61,110 nucleotides of DNA, taken from Chloroflexota bacterium (GTDB lineage: Bacteria; Chloroflexota; Anaerolineae; J036; Brachytrichaceae). The stretch is from contig JAJYKL010000013.1 in the NCBI GenBank assembly GCA_021788625.1, positions 1 to 61,110 of the forward strand, written 5' to 3'. A program made the position numbers and the translations under genes. The notes under the pieces are model-generated. The model was not told the DNA's origin, ran no database searches, and saw only the letters and a program-made list of their open reading frames with translations. Below are positions 17,097-25,682 of this stretch, one piece after another (position 1 is the stretch's first letter; every line of letters begins with the position of its first letter).

Positions 17097-18437
17097 ATGA
17101 ATGATGCCAATGGTTCACCAGTGAGATATATCCGACGGATATTCCTTTGGAAAAAACTGCTTAAGACAGCTGCACTGGGCCTTGTAGTCGTTGCAGGTCT
17201 ACTCATTGCGCTAGTCGCTATACCTGTACTATTTCCTGCGACTGGTGCACAGATGGCCGATTTGCTACGCACCGTATTTGGTCCAGGTCCAGTTGCAGAC
17301 ATCGAAAGTTACTCATTCCAGATGCAGGACTTGTTCAATCGGACACGATACCAGGTCACCGGAGAGCAGCCTGCGCTCACCTTTACCGAGCCAGGCCGAA
17401 ACAGTGAGCCTACCATCGCATCCGTAGCCACACGGGCTCCGCAACTCATGAAAACGTCTTTCCCTGATACATCTGTGAAAATAAACGGGTCTGATACGTA
17501 TGGCACCACACGCGCGGTAGACGCCGATAAAAAAGCTACCCCTGCAGCGATTCCACCAACAACGATTCCAACTGTCACGCCATCGCCTGATGTTATATAT
17601 GGCAAGCCATATATTCCACAAGGCTGGCAACCTATCGGACCAGTCGTGAGCGGCCAATACTTAATGGCGCGTGGTAGCGTAAAGCCGGATCCAACACGTC
17701 CATATGCTCAGGCTGCGGTAGTGCGAATTGATCTGTCAAAAGTGGACCTGCACTTCGTCCTGGGCACTAACGAACCTGTTGCGGCAAAGGGTACCCAGCG
17801 CGTTAAGCGAACAGGAGTCATTCCCCTAACTGACCAATCACCAGACAGGTTACTCGTGGCGTTTAATGGTGGGTTCAAGTCAATCCATGGTAATTACGGC
17901 GTCATTGTGAATGGCACCACGGTGATCACACCGATTAATGGCATGGCAACCCTGGCGATTTATTCCGATGGCTCGATCGATTTGGGTGCCTGGGGACGCG
18001 ACATCAACCCTGGCGATAATCTGGTTGATGCACGTCAGAACTGCCCTTTACTGATTGACGGTGGACAGATAAATCCCACCGTCAATGATGGAAGTCGTAA
18101 GGAGTGGGGCTACACCGTTAAGAATCTGGACACGACCTGGCGTTCGGGTGTTGGGCTCACCCAGGACGGCAAGTTTCTTATCTATGCGGCGGGTCCAGCG
18201 TTAACCGTTGCCACTCTGGCCCACGCACTGCAAATGGCAGGTTCCTATCACGCCATGCAGCTTGACATCAATGGATACTACACACGTTTCGCAATCTACC
18301 AGGTTAACACGAATGTTATACAGGGGAAGCCTCCGGTCACTGCATTGAAACTGCTCGATCAGATGACGGTTCCACAGAGCCAATTCCTAAATCCTTACGA
18401 TCGAGACTTCTTCTATGTCACGCTCCACGAAGGCTAA
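17097..18437 (+). CDS. Membrane-anchored phosphodiester glycosidase domain (NAGPA/DUF2233) protein
   Basis: A 446-residue protein with one N-terminal transmembrane segment (about 18-45), a Thr/Pro-rich linker (about 115-165), then a phosphodiester glycosidase domain. Domain marks are VVRIDLSKVDLHFVLGTNEP, LVAFNGGFK, GNYGVIVNGTT, CPLLIDGGQ, TWRSGVGLTQDGKFLIYAAG and AMQLDINGYYTRF. Relatives include the lysosomal uncovering enzyme that removes GlcNAc from GlcNAc-phosphomannose, and bacterial exopolysaccharide or teichoic-acid-linked proteins. Placement near mannose and chain-length genes suggests a role in envelope polysaccharides. Its stop codon overlaps that of the convergent 2H gene by four bases. 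Confidence 0.85.
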   Translation: MNDANGSPVRYIRRIFLWKKLLKTAALGLVVVAGLLIALVAIPVLFPATGAQMADLLRTVFGPGPVADIESYSFQMQDLFNRTRYQVTGEQPALTFTEPGRNSEPTIASVATRAPQLMKTSFPDTSVKINGSDTYGTTRAVDADKKATPAAIPPTTIPTVTPSPDVIYGKPYIPQGWQPIGPVVSGQYLMARGSVKPDPTRPYAQAAVVRIDLSKVDLHFVLGTNEPVAAKGTQRVKRTGVIPLTDQSPDRLLVAFNGGFKSIHGNYGVIVNGTTVITPINGMATLAIYSDGSIDLGAWGRDINPGDNLVDARQNCPLLIDGGQINPTVNDGSRKEWGYTVKNLDTTWRSGVGLTQDGKFLIYAAGPALTVATLAHALQMAGSYHAMQLDINGYYTRFAIYQVNTNVIQGKPPVTALKLLDQMTVPQSQFLNPYDRDFFYVTLHEG

Positions 18438-18976
18438 CACCCCAGTGGGAATTCTCGGCGATTACGTAGACCATACTCCGTGCCAGTGCTATAAACCAGG
18501 GACAGCGCTTGTACCGGCATTTGCCAATAAAAGTTTTGGTTGCTCAGGAAGCGAATTACATGCGGCACCATGGAATTGTCAACATCGCCATAGGCTAGCG
18601 TGATATGAGGCACCCAGTCTTCTGGACGGTAATGGTTATTGACACCCTGCCCGGTATCGCCCAATTGCTCCCATAAAACTCGATGGAACTGAGATAGTTG
18701 CAGGCTGCGTACCACCGAAATATAGATAACCGGATTAGGGCCGGTAAAAACACCCAGACCAGCTGTTTTTATGCCAAAGCACGGTTGTGCCGCAGCAAGA
18801 CGCCCCAAGGCAGACTCCACTTTTTCCACTTCATAGTGTTCTGCTACTTGATAGGTGAAATGAGGAAAGGGCGATGCATAGATGCCATGTAGAGCAAATT
18901 CACGGTCCAGCTGAGCCCATATGCCCTCGACATAGTGTTGGTGTTCTTCGTCGAGCATTGAGAGAATGCCGTCCAT
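18434..18976 (-). CDS. 2H phosphoesterase (2'-5' RNA ligase / LigT-like) family protein
   Basis: A 180-residue protein of the 2H superfamily, whose members cleave 2',3'-cyclic phosphates or reverse 2'-5' ligation. The two H-x-T motifs are HFT at residues 39-41 and HIT in WVPHITLAYG at 124-126, spaced normally. The ATG at 18976 was chosen because longer in-frame starts run into the trp promoter region and add an unconserved tail. A GTCAATA/TATTGAC inverted repeat lies just upstream, shared with the divergent trp promoter. The physiological substrate is unknown; RNA repair or degradation of cyclic phosphate ends is possible. Confidence 0.82.
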   Translation of the reverse strand: MDGILSMLDEEHQHYVEGIWAQLDREFALHGIYASPFPHFTYQVAEHYEVEKVESALGRLAAAQPCFGIKTAGLGVFTGPNPVIYISVVRSLQLSQFHRVLWEQLGDTGQGVNNHYRPEDWVPHITLAYGDVDNSMVPHVIRFLSNQNFYWQMPVQALSLVYSTGTEYGLRNRREFPLGC

Positions 18977-18998
18977 ATTTGTCAATAATAATATCCTA

Positions 18999-19026
18999 TT
19001 GACAGGTGTGCTATTGTGCTTATACT
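18999..19026 (+). promoter_or_regulatory. Promoter of the trpEGD transcript
   Basis: TTGACA at 18999-19004 and TATACT at 19021-19026 are 16 bases apart, the same arrangement as the promoter at 4233. The predicted start near 19033 begins the T-box leader. The -35 box lies within the right arm of an inverted repeat (GTCAATA 18981-18987 / TATTGAC 18997-19003). Confidence 0.78.
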
Positions 19027-19033
19027 TACATGT

Positions 19034-19355
19034 CATACAACACAAATAGTACAGGCGAAGATCAAGACGAGTACGCACCGCAGAAACGGATAGAGAGCCA
19101 GTCCATAAGCTGAAAGTCTGGTACGTGGAGTGGTGCGGAATGGACTTGTGAGCTGCGAGCCGAAAATCACGGCCTTAGCGTGTATGAGTAAGCAAGCCGG
19201 AGCCGCCACCGATAAAAAGCGGAGCGCATGTTAGTGCGTCTATAAGTGCGTGTCGACTTTTATTTGGCGTATGACCAAATAGGGCGACACGAACAAGGGT
19301 GGCACCGCGAGCAAGCATCTCTCGTCCCTTATGGCGAGAGATGTTTTTATTTTTC
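19034..19355 (+). promoter_or_regulatory. Tryptophan T-box leader with intrinsic terminator
   Basis: A T-box riboswitch that senses uncharged tRNA(Trp) and allows readthrough into trpE when it binds. The Stem I region contains AGAGAG at about 19093 and GCTGAAAG at about 19109. The specifier loop reads GGAATGGACTT, placing TGG (Trp) at 19141-19143. The conserved T-box core AAGGGTGGCACCGCG lies at 19295-19309; its TGGCACC corresponds to the TGGTACC that pairs with the tRNA acceptor end. The terminator hairpin CATCTCTCG (19316-19324) / CGAGAGATG (19335-19343) is followed by TTTTTATTTTT. The trpE ribosome site GAGGAG follows directly. Confidence 0.92.
19316..19354 (+). terminator. T-box terminator hairpin
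   Basis: A perfect 9-bp stem (19316-19324 with 19335-19343), a 10-base loop and a run of Ts with one interrupting A. Part of the left arm would be sequestered by the T-box antiterminator when uncharged tRNA(Trp) binds. Confidence 0.88.
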
Positions 19356-19375
19356 CTTTCGAGGAGACAATAAAC

Positions 19376-20929
19376 TTGTTTCGCGCATCACACCTGATGA
19401 TCCGACCTTCATTCGAAGAGGTCCGTGCGCTCTCAGCCAAAGGCAACCTTATCCCGATCTTTGCGGAGCTTCCGACAGACCTGGATACACCGGTTACGCT
19501 TTTTCTTAAGCTGGCTGGGAACGAACCGTCTTTTCTTCTGGAAAGTGTAACGGGGGGCGAGCAGGTAGCGCGCTACTCATTCCTGGGAGTTCGCATCCGG
19601 GAAGCACTGGTGCTCAAGGGACGTACTCTTAGCCGGCACACCTTAGTGAATGGCAACCTGCAGATCGAACCACTGCCTCCAGCAAATGCACCGGATGGCC
19701 GCGAGCCGGATGTCCTCGATTCATTACGGGCAGAGATGGGTCGATACCATCTGGTTCCTCGTCCTGAACTGCCTCGATTTTGCGGTGGTCTGGTGGGATT
19801 CACCGGTTACGATGTGGTTCGCCAGTTCGAGCGTCTCCCCTCCACGGCGCGCGATGTACTGGATCTTCCTGATGCGATCTATATGCTGGCCGACACATTC
19901 GTGGTATTTGACCACGCCCGACATCACGTGTTTATCATTGCCAACGCTCATGTGAAGGATGATAGCGAGCAGACGGTTGAGGCAGCGTACGAAGATGCCG
20001 TTGCTCGGATCAAAACGCTATATGGCCGTCTGAATACAGCGCTTCTTCCCCTACCCCAGGATTTTCAGGCAGTTTGTTCGCCTACCAGAGCCAACAAGAC
20101 ACAGGCCGAGTACGAACAGATGGTGCAATCGGCCAAGGAGCATATCAAGGTTGGAGACATATTCCAGGTCGTGTTGTCACGCCGATTGGAGCGCCACAGC
20201 AACGCTCACCCTTTTGCCATTTATCGTGCATTACGTATGCTCAATCCCTCGCCCTGGATGTTTTATTTGCATTTTGCCAACCTTATTCCCATCGAGAGAG
20301 GTTCCTTACGGGTGATCGGTGCATCACCTGAAATGCATGCCCGCTTTGAGAATGGCATAGCCACCGTGCGTCCGATTGCCGGTACCCGTCCTCGCGGCGC
20401 AAACGAAATAGAGGATCAGGCTCTGTCGAAGGATCTGCTTGATGACCCTAAGGAACGTGCCGAGCATGTCATGCTGGTGGACCTGGGTCGTAACGATATC
20501 GGCCGGGTGGCGGAATATGGAAGCGTAAACGTCTCCAGTTTCATGGAGATCGAAAACTACTCGCATGTGATGCACATTGTCAGCACGGTTCAGGGCAGAG
20601 TGCGCCAGGGGCTCGATATGTTTGATGTGCTGCGCGCCACGTTCCCAGCCGGCACGCTGAGTGGAGCACCCAAGGTACGCGCAATGGAAATTATCGAGCA
20701 ACTGGAAGGCGAGCGACGCGGTATCTATGGGGGTTGCGTAGGCTACTTCTCATTTAGTGGACAGATGGATACCTGCATCATCATCCGCACAATCGTGATG
20801 CGTGGAGATATGTGCTACCTGCAGGCTGGCGCAGGAATCGTCGCAGACAGTAATCCCACCAATGAATACCACGAGACATTGAACAAGACTCGCGCATTAG
20901 TCCTGGCCATCGACGCCGCTGAGGAGTAG
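19376..20929 (+). CDS. trpE: Anthranilate synthase component I
   Basis: A 517-residue chorismate-using enzyme that, with TrpG, makes anthranilate. I chose TTG 19376 because GAGGAG lies nine bases upstream and an earlier in-frame ATG (19331) falls inside the terminator hairpin; ATG 19397 is an alternative. The N-terminal regulatory domain has the FLLESVTGG segment, close to the LLES motif that binds Trp for feedback inhibition. The catalytic domain has GDIFQVVLSRR, PIAGTRPRG, AEHVMLVDLGRND, SHVMHIVS, FPAGTLSGAPKVRAM and the final NPTNEYHETLNK. It is controlled by the upstream T-box. Confidence 0.96.
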   Translation: MFRASHLMIRPSFEEVRALSAKGNLIPIFAELPTDLDTPVTLFLKLAGNEPSFLLESVTGGEQVARYSFLGVRIREALVLKGRTLSRHTLVNGNLQIEPLPPANAPDGREPDVLDSLRAEMGRYHLVPRPELPRFCGGLVGFTGYDVVRQFERLPSTARDVLDLPDAIYMLADTFVVFDHARHHVFIIANAHVKDDSEQTVEAAYEDAVARIKTLYGRLNTALLPLPQDFQAVCSPTRANKTQAEYEQMVQSAKEHIKVGDIFQVVLSRRLERHSNAHPFAIYRALRMLNPSPWMFYLHFANLIPIERGSLRVIGASPEMHARFENGIATVRPIAGTRPRGANEIEDQALSKDLLDDPKERAEHVMLVDLGRNDIGRVAEYGSVNVSSFMEIENYSHVMHIVSTVQGRVRQGLDMFDVLRATFPAGTLSGAPKVRAMEIIEQLEGERRGIYGGCVGYFSFSGQMDTCIIIRTIVMRGDMCYLQAGAGIVADSNPTNEYHETLNKTRALVLAIDAAEE

Positions 20930-21011
20930 AGATGCCATCTTCCTGAGGGTTGGGCATGCAATGGATTTGCGATGTGACCATCTGTCAGGGTGTCAGCAGG
21001 AGGATACAGAA

Positions 21012-21578
21012 ATGATTGTAGTGATTGATAACTATGATTCGTTCACCTACAACCTGGTCCAATATCTGGGCGAATTAGGGGCCCAATTACAGGTCTTTCG
21101 GAATGATCAGACCAGCATCGCAGCTCTGGAGCGGCTACATCCAGATGCGTTCGTCATTTCACCAGGTCCCGGCACGCCTGAGTCCGATAGCGGAATAAGC
21201 AACGACGTAATACGGTCCTTCAGCGGGCGTGCACCGATTCTGGGTGTATGCCTGGGTCAGCAGTGCCTGGGTTATACCTTTGGCGGTACGGTGCGCCGTG
21301 CGCAGCATCTTATGCATGGGAAAACGTCGATGATCTACCACAATGGCAAGCAACTTTTTCACGACCTGCCTAATCCCTTCGAAGCTACCCGTTATCACTC
21401 TCTGATTGTTGAGGAGCCATTACCGAGGGAATTGGAAGTAACGGCATTCACGAAGGAAGGTGAAGTGATGGGTTTGCGTCACCATACCCACCCCACCTTT
21501 GGTGTGCAATTCCATCCTGAAAGTATTCTTACCCGCCATGGCAAACAAGTCCTGGCAAATTTCTTAGGAATGATCTAA
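21012..21578 (+). CDS. trpG: Anthranilate synthase component II (glutamine amidotransferase)
   Basis: A 188-residue class I glutamine amidotransferase supplying ammonia to TrpE. The start at ATG 21012 follows AGGAGG by nine bases. Marks are VVIDNYDSFTYNLVQYL, FVISPGPGTPE, GVCLGQQCLGY with the nucleophilic Cys, YHSL and FGVQFHPESI with the catalytic His and Glu. Family members sometimes serve both anthranilate and p-aminobenzoate synthesis; its place between trpE and trpD argues for tryptophan. The gap to trpE is 82 bases, and to trpD only 13. Confidence 0.95.
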   Translation: MIVVIDNYDSFTYNLVQYLGELGAQLQVFRNDQTSIAALERLHPDAFVISPGPGTPESDSGISNDVIRSFSGRAPILGVCLGQQCLGYTFGGTVRRAQHLMHGKTSMIYHNGKQLFHDLPNPFEATRYHSLIVEEPLPRELEVTAFTKEGEVMGLRHHTHPTFGVQFHPESILTRHGKQVLANFLGMI

Positions 21579-21591
21579 GAGAAGGAGAGAC

Positions 21592-22623
21592 ATGATTCAA
21601 CAAGCTATCGCCAAATTGTTTAATCGCCAATCGCTGAGTGTAGAAGAAGCCGAAGCGGCCATGGATGAGATCATGTCTGGCCTGGCAACCCAGACCCAGA
21701 TTGGGGCGTACCTGGCTGCTCTGCGCCTGAAAGGTGAGACGCCAGATGAAATTGTGGGCAGCGCGCGAGCCATGCGCGCCAAATCGCTGCGGATTCACAC
21801 TCAACGTGCGCAATTGGTAGACACGTGTGGCACGGGCGGTGACCGATCTGGCACCTTCAACATAAGCACCACTGCCGCGTTTGTAGTGGCCGGCGCCGAT
21901 GTACCTGTCGCGAAACATGGCAATCGTGCCGCTTCATCGCTGTCTGGTAGCGCTGACGTGCTGACAGCCCTGGGTGTCAATGTATCACTAACGCCTGAGC
22001 AAGTTGGCCAATGCATCGATGAGATTGGCATTGGGTTTGCATTCGCACCCATACATAATCCGGCTATGAAAAACGCTGCTGGACCGCGTAAGGAGATCGG
22101 TGCTCGCACTATCTTCAATATCCTGGGACCTCTTACAAACCCTGCAGGCGCGACGTGCCAGCTGCTAGGTGTTTTCGACCCTGCGCTGACCGAGACTATG
22201 GCGAATGTATTAGGTAAACTCGGCACTCAGCATGCGCTCGTTGTCAGTGGGCCACAAATGGTGGATGAACTCACGGCAAGTGGGCCTAATAAAGTCAGTG
22301 AGTTACGCGAAGGTCAGGTCCGCACCTATGTATTGGACGCAATGCAGTTCGGTATGCAGCGAGCCACGCTCACCGACCTTATCGGCGGGTCTCCGGAGGT
22401 GAATGCGTCAATCACCCGACAGGTATTGGAAAACCAGGCTTCACCTGCACAAGAGGACGTGGTCGTTCTCAACGCAGGTGCTGCGCTGTATGCATACGGT
22501 GCTGCCCCCGATGTGCGAACGGGTGTCGAAATCGCACGGGAGTCAATCCGTTGCGGGCATGCACTCCGCAAACTAAATGACTTAGCTGGCATGACTCACC
22601 GGCTGAGCACCTCTACTCAATAA
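21592..22623 (+). CDS. trpD: Anthranilate phosphoribosyltransferase
   Basis: A 343-residue TrpD that transfers phosphoribose from PRPP to anthranilate. The motifs are VDTCGTGGDRSGTFNISTTAAF (PRPP site), VAKHGNRAASSLSGSADVL, GIGFAFAPIHNPAMK and GPRKEIGARTIFNILGPLTNP. The length is typical. GAGAAGGAGAGAC precedes the ATG. It is the last recognisable tryptophan gene here; trpC, trpF, trpB and trpA are not in the window, so the pathway must be split over at least two loci. Confidence 0.96.
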   Translation: MIQQAIAKLFNRQSLSVEEAEAAMDEIMSGLATQTQIGAYLAALRLKGETPDEIVGSARAMRAKSLRIHTQRAQLVDTCGTGGDRSGTFNISTTAAFVVAGADVPVAKHGNRAASSLSGSADVLTALGVNVSLTPEQVGQCIDEIGIGFAFAPIHNPAMKNAAGPRKEIGARTIFNILGPLTNPAGATCQLLGVFDPALTETMANVLGKLGTQHALVVSGPQMVDELTASGPNKVSELREGQVRTYVLDAMQFGMQRATLTDLIGGSPEVNASITRQVLENQASPAQEDVVVLNAGAALYAYGAAPDVRTGVEIARESIRCGHALRKLNDLAGMTHRLSTSTQ

Positions 22624-22834
22624 ATAGCATGACCAAACGGACTGCTTGACATGGAGTTATATGCGGGCAGCTCGCGGGAGCGGTGCCATTCACTCCGCTA
22701 GTCCTGGCTGTACCCCTAAGGCGGGGGCAGATGGGCGGCTGATGTTCCATGTGGTGCTCATAAGAAAGAGCGCAGATCATCAAGCCTAAAGTGGTTTGAT
22801 AAGATTGAAGTAGTCCATCATAAGAAGGAAACGT

Positions 22835-23800
22835 ATGCCTGTGCGGATGATCCATGAGAGCGATGTGCGCGCAGTGGTGACGATAGCTGATGCTTTGGCG
22901 GCCGTCGAAAGTGCCTTTTTGGAGCAAGGCCAGGGAACGGGCTTCATTGAGCCGCGTCAGCGCGTTCACCAACCCAATGGTTCGTTGCAGATCATGGGCG
23001 GTGCATTGACCAAACGTGGCTATTGGGGCTATAAGGCCTACACCATCACCCGGAACGGAGCGTATTTCGTCGTGAATCTCTATGACGTTCACACCGGCGC
23101 ACTTCTGGCCCTCATCCAGGCGGACCTGTTAGGCCAGTTGCGTACCGGAGCGGCCAGTGGGGTTGCCACAAAATTCCTGGCACGTGCGGACGCTACTGTG
23201 CTCGCCCTTTTTGGCGCTGGTTCTCAGGCGCAGGCGCAACTCGAGGCAATCCACGCTGTGCGCCCGCTGCGTGAGGTGCGGGTTTTCAGCCGATCCCCAG
23301 AACACCGTGCTAACTTCGCTCAACATATGCGCGACACGCTCAAGCTCAACGTGTATGCTGTCGGAACAGCCAAAGAAGCCCTGACAGGCGCGGATATCGT
23401 CACCACCATCACCAACTCATCCGAACCAGTCTTCGACGGTAACGATCTGGCACCTGGGGTTCATATCAACGCAGCCGGCTCGAACTCCGCTGCTCGCGCG
23501 GAGATCGATGCCATAGCCGTGCGACGCGCAAGTGCCATCTATGTAGATGACCTCGCACAGGCACGGATTGAAAGTGGCGACTTGATTCGTGCATACGAGC
23601 GCAACGCGCTAAACTGGGGCACAATAAGGCCTTTGGCTGATGTTGTGGCAGGCCGTGTGCGAGGTCGAACTGGTGATGAGGATATCACCCTCTTCGAGTC
23701 GCACGGTATTGCGTTGTGGGACCTCGCCCTGGCAGCGGAGGTATTCGAACGCGCCCAAACTCGTGAGCTGGGCATACAGGTGCCTTTCCCTTCATTGTGA
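22835..23800 (+). CDS. Ornithine cyclodeaminase / mu-crystallin family NAD(P)-dependent enzyme
   Basis: A 321-residue protein of the ornithine cyclodeaminase/alanine dehydrogenase/ketimine reductase family. The N-terminal part has ADALAAVESAF and FIEPRQRVHQP. The conserved GGALTKRGYWGYKAYT and LLALIQADLLGQLRTGAASGVATKFLA segments follow. The Rossmann motif is LALFGAGSQAQAQLEA. Near the C-terminus are GVHINAAGSNS and IYVDDLAQA. The family converts ornithine to proline or reduces cyclic imines or 2-oxo acids, and the substrate cannot be told from sequence. It starts at ATG 22835 after AGAAGGAAACGT. It lies 211 bases beyond trpD, so membership of the trp operon is uncertain. Confidence 0.87.
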   Translation: MPVRMIHESDVRAVVTIADALAAVESAFLEQGQGTGFIEPRQRVHQPNGSLQIMGGALTKRGYWGYKAYTITRNGAYFVVNLYDVHTGALLALIQADLLGQLRTGAASGVATKFLARADATVLALFGAGSQAQAQLEAIHAVRPLREVRVFSRSPEHRANFAQHMRDTLKLNVYAVGTAKEALTGADIVTTITNSSEPVFDGNDLAPGVHINAAGSNSAARAEIDAIAVRRASAIYVDDLAQARIESGDLIRAYERNALNWGTIRPLADVVAGRVRGRTGDEDITLFESHGIALWDLALAAEVFERAQTRELGIQVPFPSL

Positions 23801-23817
23801 CACCTGTTTCCTTATGC

Positions 23818-24009
23818 CTAATAACGATATGCATCCGGATCATCGTAGTTGGCAGTTCGATCTGGAACTTTGAGATGACGACTTTCATCAGCAAGATCCA
23901 CTGCGAGCAACATGCACGTACCGATGGTCAGGCACATCATGGCGTTCAGCAAGCTTGAAGTACCCTGCTGAATATGCCCCATCCAAACTATTCGCTCACT
24001 CTTCGTCAT
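23818..24009 (-). CDS. Possible small membrane protein downstream of the ATPase pair
   Basis: A 63-residue ORF whose ATG overlaps the stop of the 557-residue ATPase by four bases (ATGA), the typical signature of translational coupling. One hydrophobic stretch (LLNAMMCLTIGTCMLLAV, about 20-37) could cross the membrane, followed by a charged C-terminal tail. I recognise no family. Coupling and topology are the only support, so this could be a chance ORF. Confidence 0.35.
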   Translation of the reverse strand: MTKSERIVWMGHIQQGTSSLLNAMMCLTIGTCMLLAVDLADESRHLKVPDRTANYDDPDAYRY

Positions 24010-25679
24010 ACATCGTCAAAGAGTTCCGCAGCTAGTTCTGAGAGCATCACCTTTGGCGTACGCGGGTAGCGCTCAGGGTAATTGACATTATCTACGTTGA
24101 GGGTGTAATACGTCGCCGGGCTGCGAGAAACTGATCGGCCAGCAATTGCCAGCCGGTATACTTCAGCAGGGTAACTCAGTTTGTAACGTAGAAAATCGTC
24201 CACCAGGGTTGTATCCAGGCTGGGTTCGGCATCGACGCGAAATAGCACGCCTTCATTCGCCAGCCAATCCAGGGCTTCAAAGAACCGGGGCACCCGTTCC
24301 ACGTCCACCACACGGCAGCCTGCCCTTAAAATGGCATCAAACACGGCACTAACTATAGGGTCCTGACGTATCGTTACAGCCAATTGCGAGGCAAAGTGTT
24401 CACCGGCAGCCATACGTACATGCCCCGCAGTGATCCGTCGCGTGGATCCATTTACGCTACGCAATTGAACGGCAGCCATAAACTGTATGAGCATTTGGCG
24501 TGGCAGGCTCTCGCTGGCGCGCGATAACTCATCAGCTGCTTCGCGGTCTTCGAATACATCGTGCAGAAAACGTGGGTAGCCCTGCTGCTCTTCTTCAGCG
24601 GCGAGGTAAAGACCACGGGGGAATCGATCACCCAGGGCAACGGCCAGGTTGGAGATCAACATGCGTAGCAGTCGCCGGCGCATCCAATTTGGTGAAAACG
24701 ATGCTAGTTGATCCAAATGCACTGTTGGCACATGCGTGGTGCTGCTGTCGAAGGTGAGTTTCGTTGCGCCTGGCAGGGTAGCCAACCGTAACACCACACG
24801 TCCTTCATGCGGGAACGCATGGGCAAGCTGCTCATATAGATACGGCTGTGTTGCAGAGCCAATGGAAGGTCCACTCCATTCATCAACGAAAAGCAGTAGA
24901 TGCTTGATCTGGAGCGCGTCGAGAACAGCTTCCAGCAACTCACTCGTCTGGGCACCAAATCGTCGATAGACCGAAAGCAGGCGGTTTTCAAAGACCAGCG
25001 AGGGCAAGGCATGTGCATGCGGATGGATCGGTGCCATCACATGCCCACGGGGTGTAACGGAGTGCGCCTTGCGAAATGTGAAGTCAAGTGACCGCCCATC
25101 ACCGTCGCCTCGCATCGTTTGGAGTACATGCTGGTACGAAGAGTCCTGGTTGATAGCTTCGACCAGATGGGATGCAAAATGGCGGTATCGATCTATCCGG
25201 AAACGGCCGTACATGCGGCGAAACCAGTGCGGCCGGTCATCCAAATAGTCCTGCAGGCCCCAGAACCGTCTGTCTCGCCGATGACCAGGTCGCAGTGATG
25301 CTGTCAGGATAAGTTGCAAGATTTGCTGGTATAGCAGGTAGGCACGTACCACGGGTAATTGATCACGGGGTGCACCTACGTCTTGCGACAGATCGACGTA
25401 CACAGCCACCGTGTAGGGTGGCGAGCCCTTCGCCTCCTCAAACTGGCGATGGAGTGCCAGATAGGAATTTACCATCAATACGGTTTTGCCGGTACCACGA
25501 CGGCCTTCCATCTGTAAGTGTGCATCGGGTGCACAAAGCCGCGGAAGAAGGTCGTATAGATCGTAAAACGCTTCAGGTGGCGTGGTCCATGGGTCGGCAT
25601 AGGCTGTCAGACGTCTGGCACCATCCCAAACGCTGGTTGAGTCAATCTTTGTAGTGGGTGTGTTCAACGTAGCTACCAT
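24006..25679 (-). CDS. P-loop ATPase of unknown function (active partner)
   Basis: A 557-residue cytoplasmic ATPase resembling ORC/STAND-type AAA+ proteins. The Walker A motif is GRRGTGKT at residues 59-66, followed by a strand with VAVYVDLSQDV. Walker B is LLLFVDEW at about 262-268, with Asp266 and Glu267 for metal and catalysis. A region with FPHEGRVVLRLATLPG aligns with the neighbouring gene's FPRGGRISFRLGG. The last ~150 residues could form a winged-helix-like module (residues about 430-540). It begins three bases after the stop of the related upstream gene, and a small membrane ORF overlaps its end. No nuclease, helicase or toxin domain is visible. The function is unknown. Confidence 0.75.
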   Translation of the reverse strand: MVATLNTPTTKIDSTSVWDGARRLTAYADPWTTPPEAFYDLYDLLPRLCAPDAHLQMEGRRGTGKTVLMVNSYLALHRQFEEAKGSPPYTVAVYVDLSQDVGAPRDQLPVVRAYLLYQQILQLILTASLRPGHRRDRRFWGLQDYLDDRPHWFRRMYGRFRIDRYRHFASHLVEAINQDSSYQHVLQTMRGDGDGRSLDFTFRKAHSVTPRGHVMAPIHPHAHALPSLVFENRLLSVYRRFGAQTSELLEAVLDALQIKHLLLFVDEWSGPSIGSATQPYLYEQLAHAFPHEGRVVLRLATLPGATKLTFDSSTTHVPTVHLDQLASFSPNWMRRRLLRMLISNLAVALGDRFPRGLYLAAEEEQQGYPRFLHDVFEDREAADELSRASESLPRQMLIQFMAAVQLRSVNGSTRRITAGHVRMAAGEHFASQLAVTIRQDPIVSAVFDAILRAGCRVVDVERVPRFFEALDWLANEGVLFRVDAEPSLDTTLVDDFLRYKLSYPAEVYRLAIAGRSVSRSPATYYTLNVDNVNYPERYPRTPKVMLSELAAELFDDV

Positions 25680-25682
25680 GGG

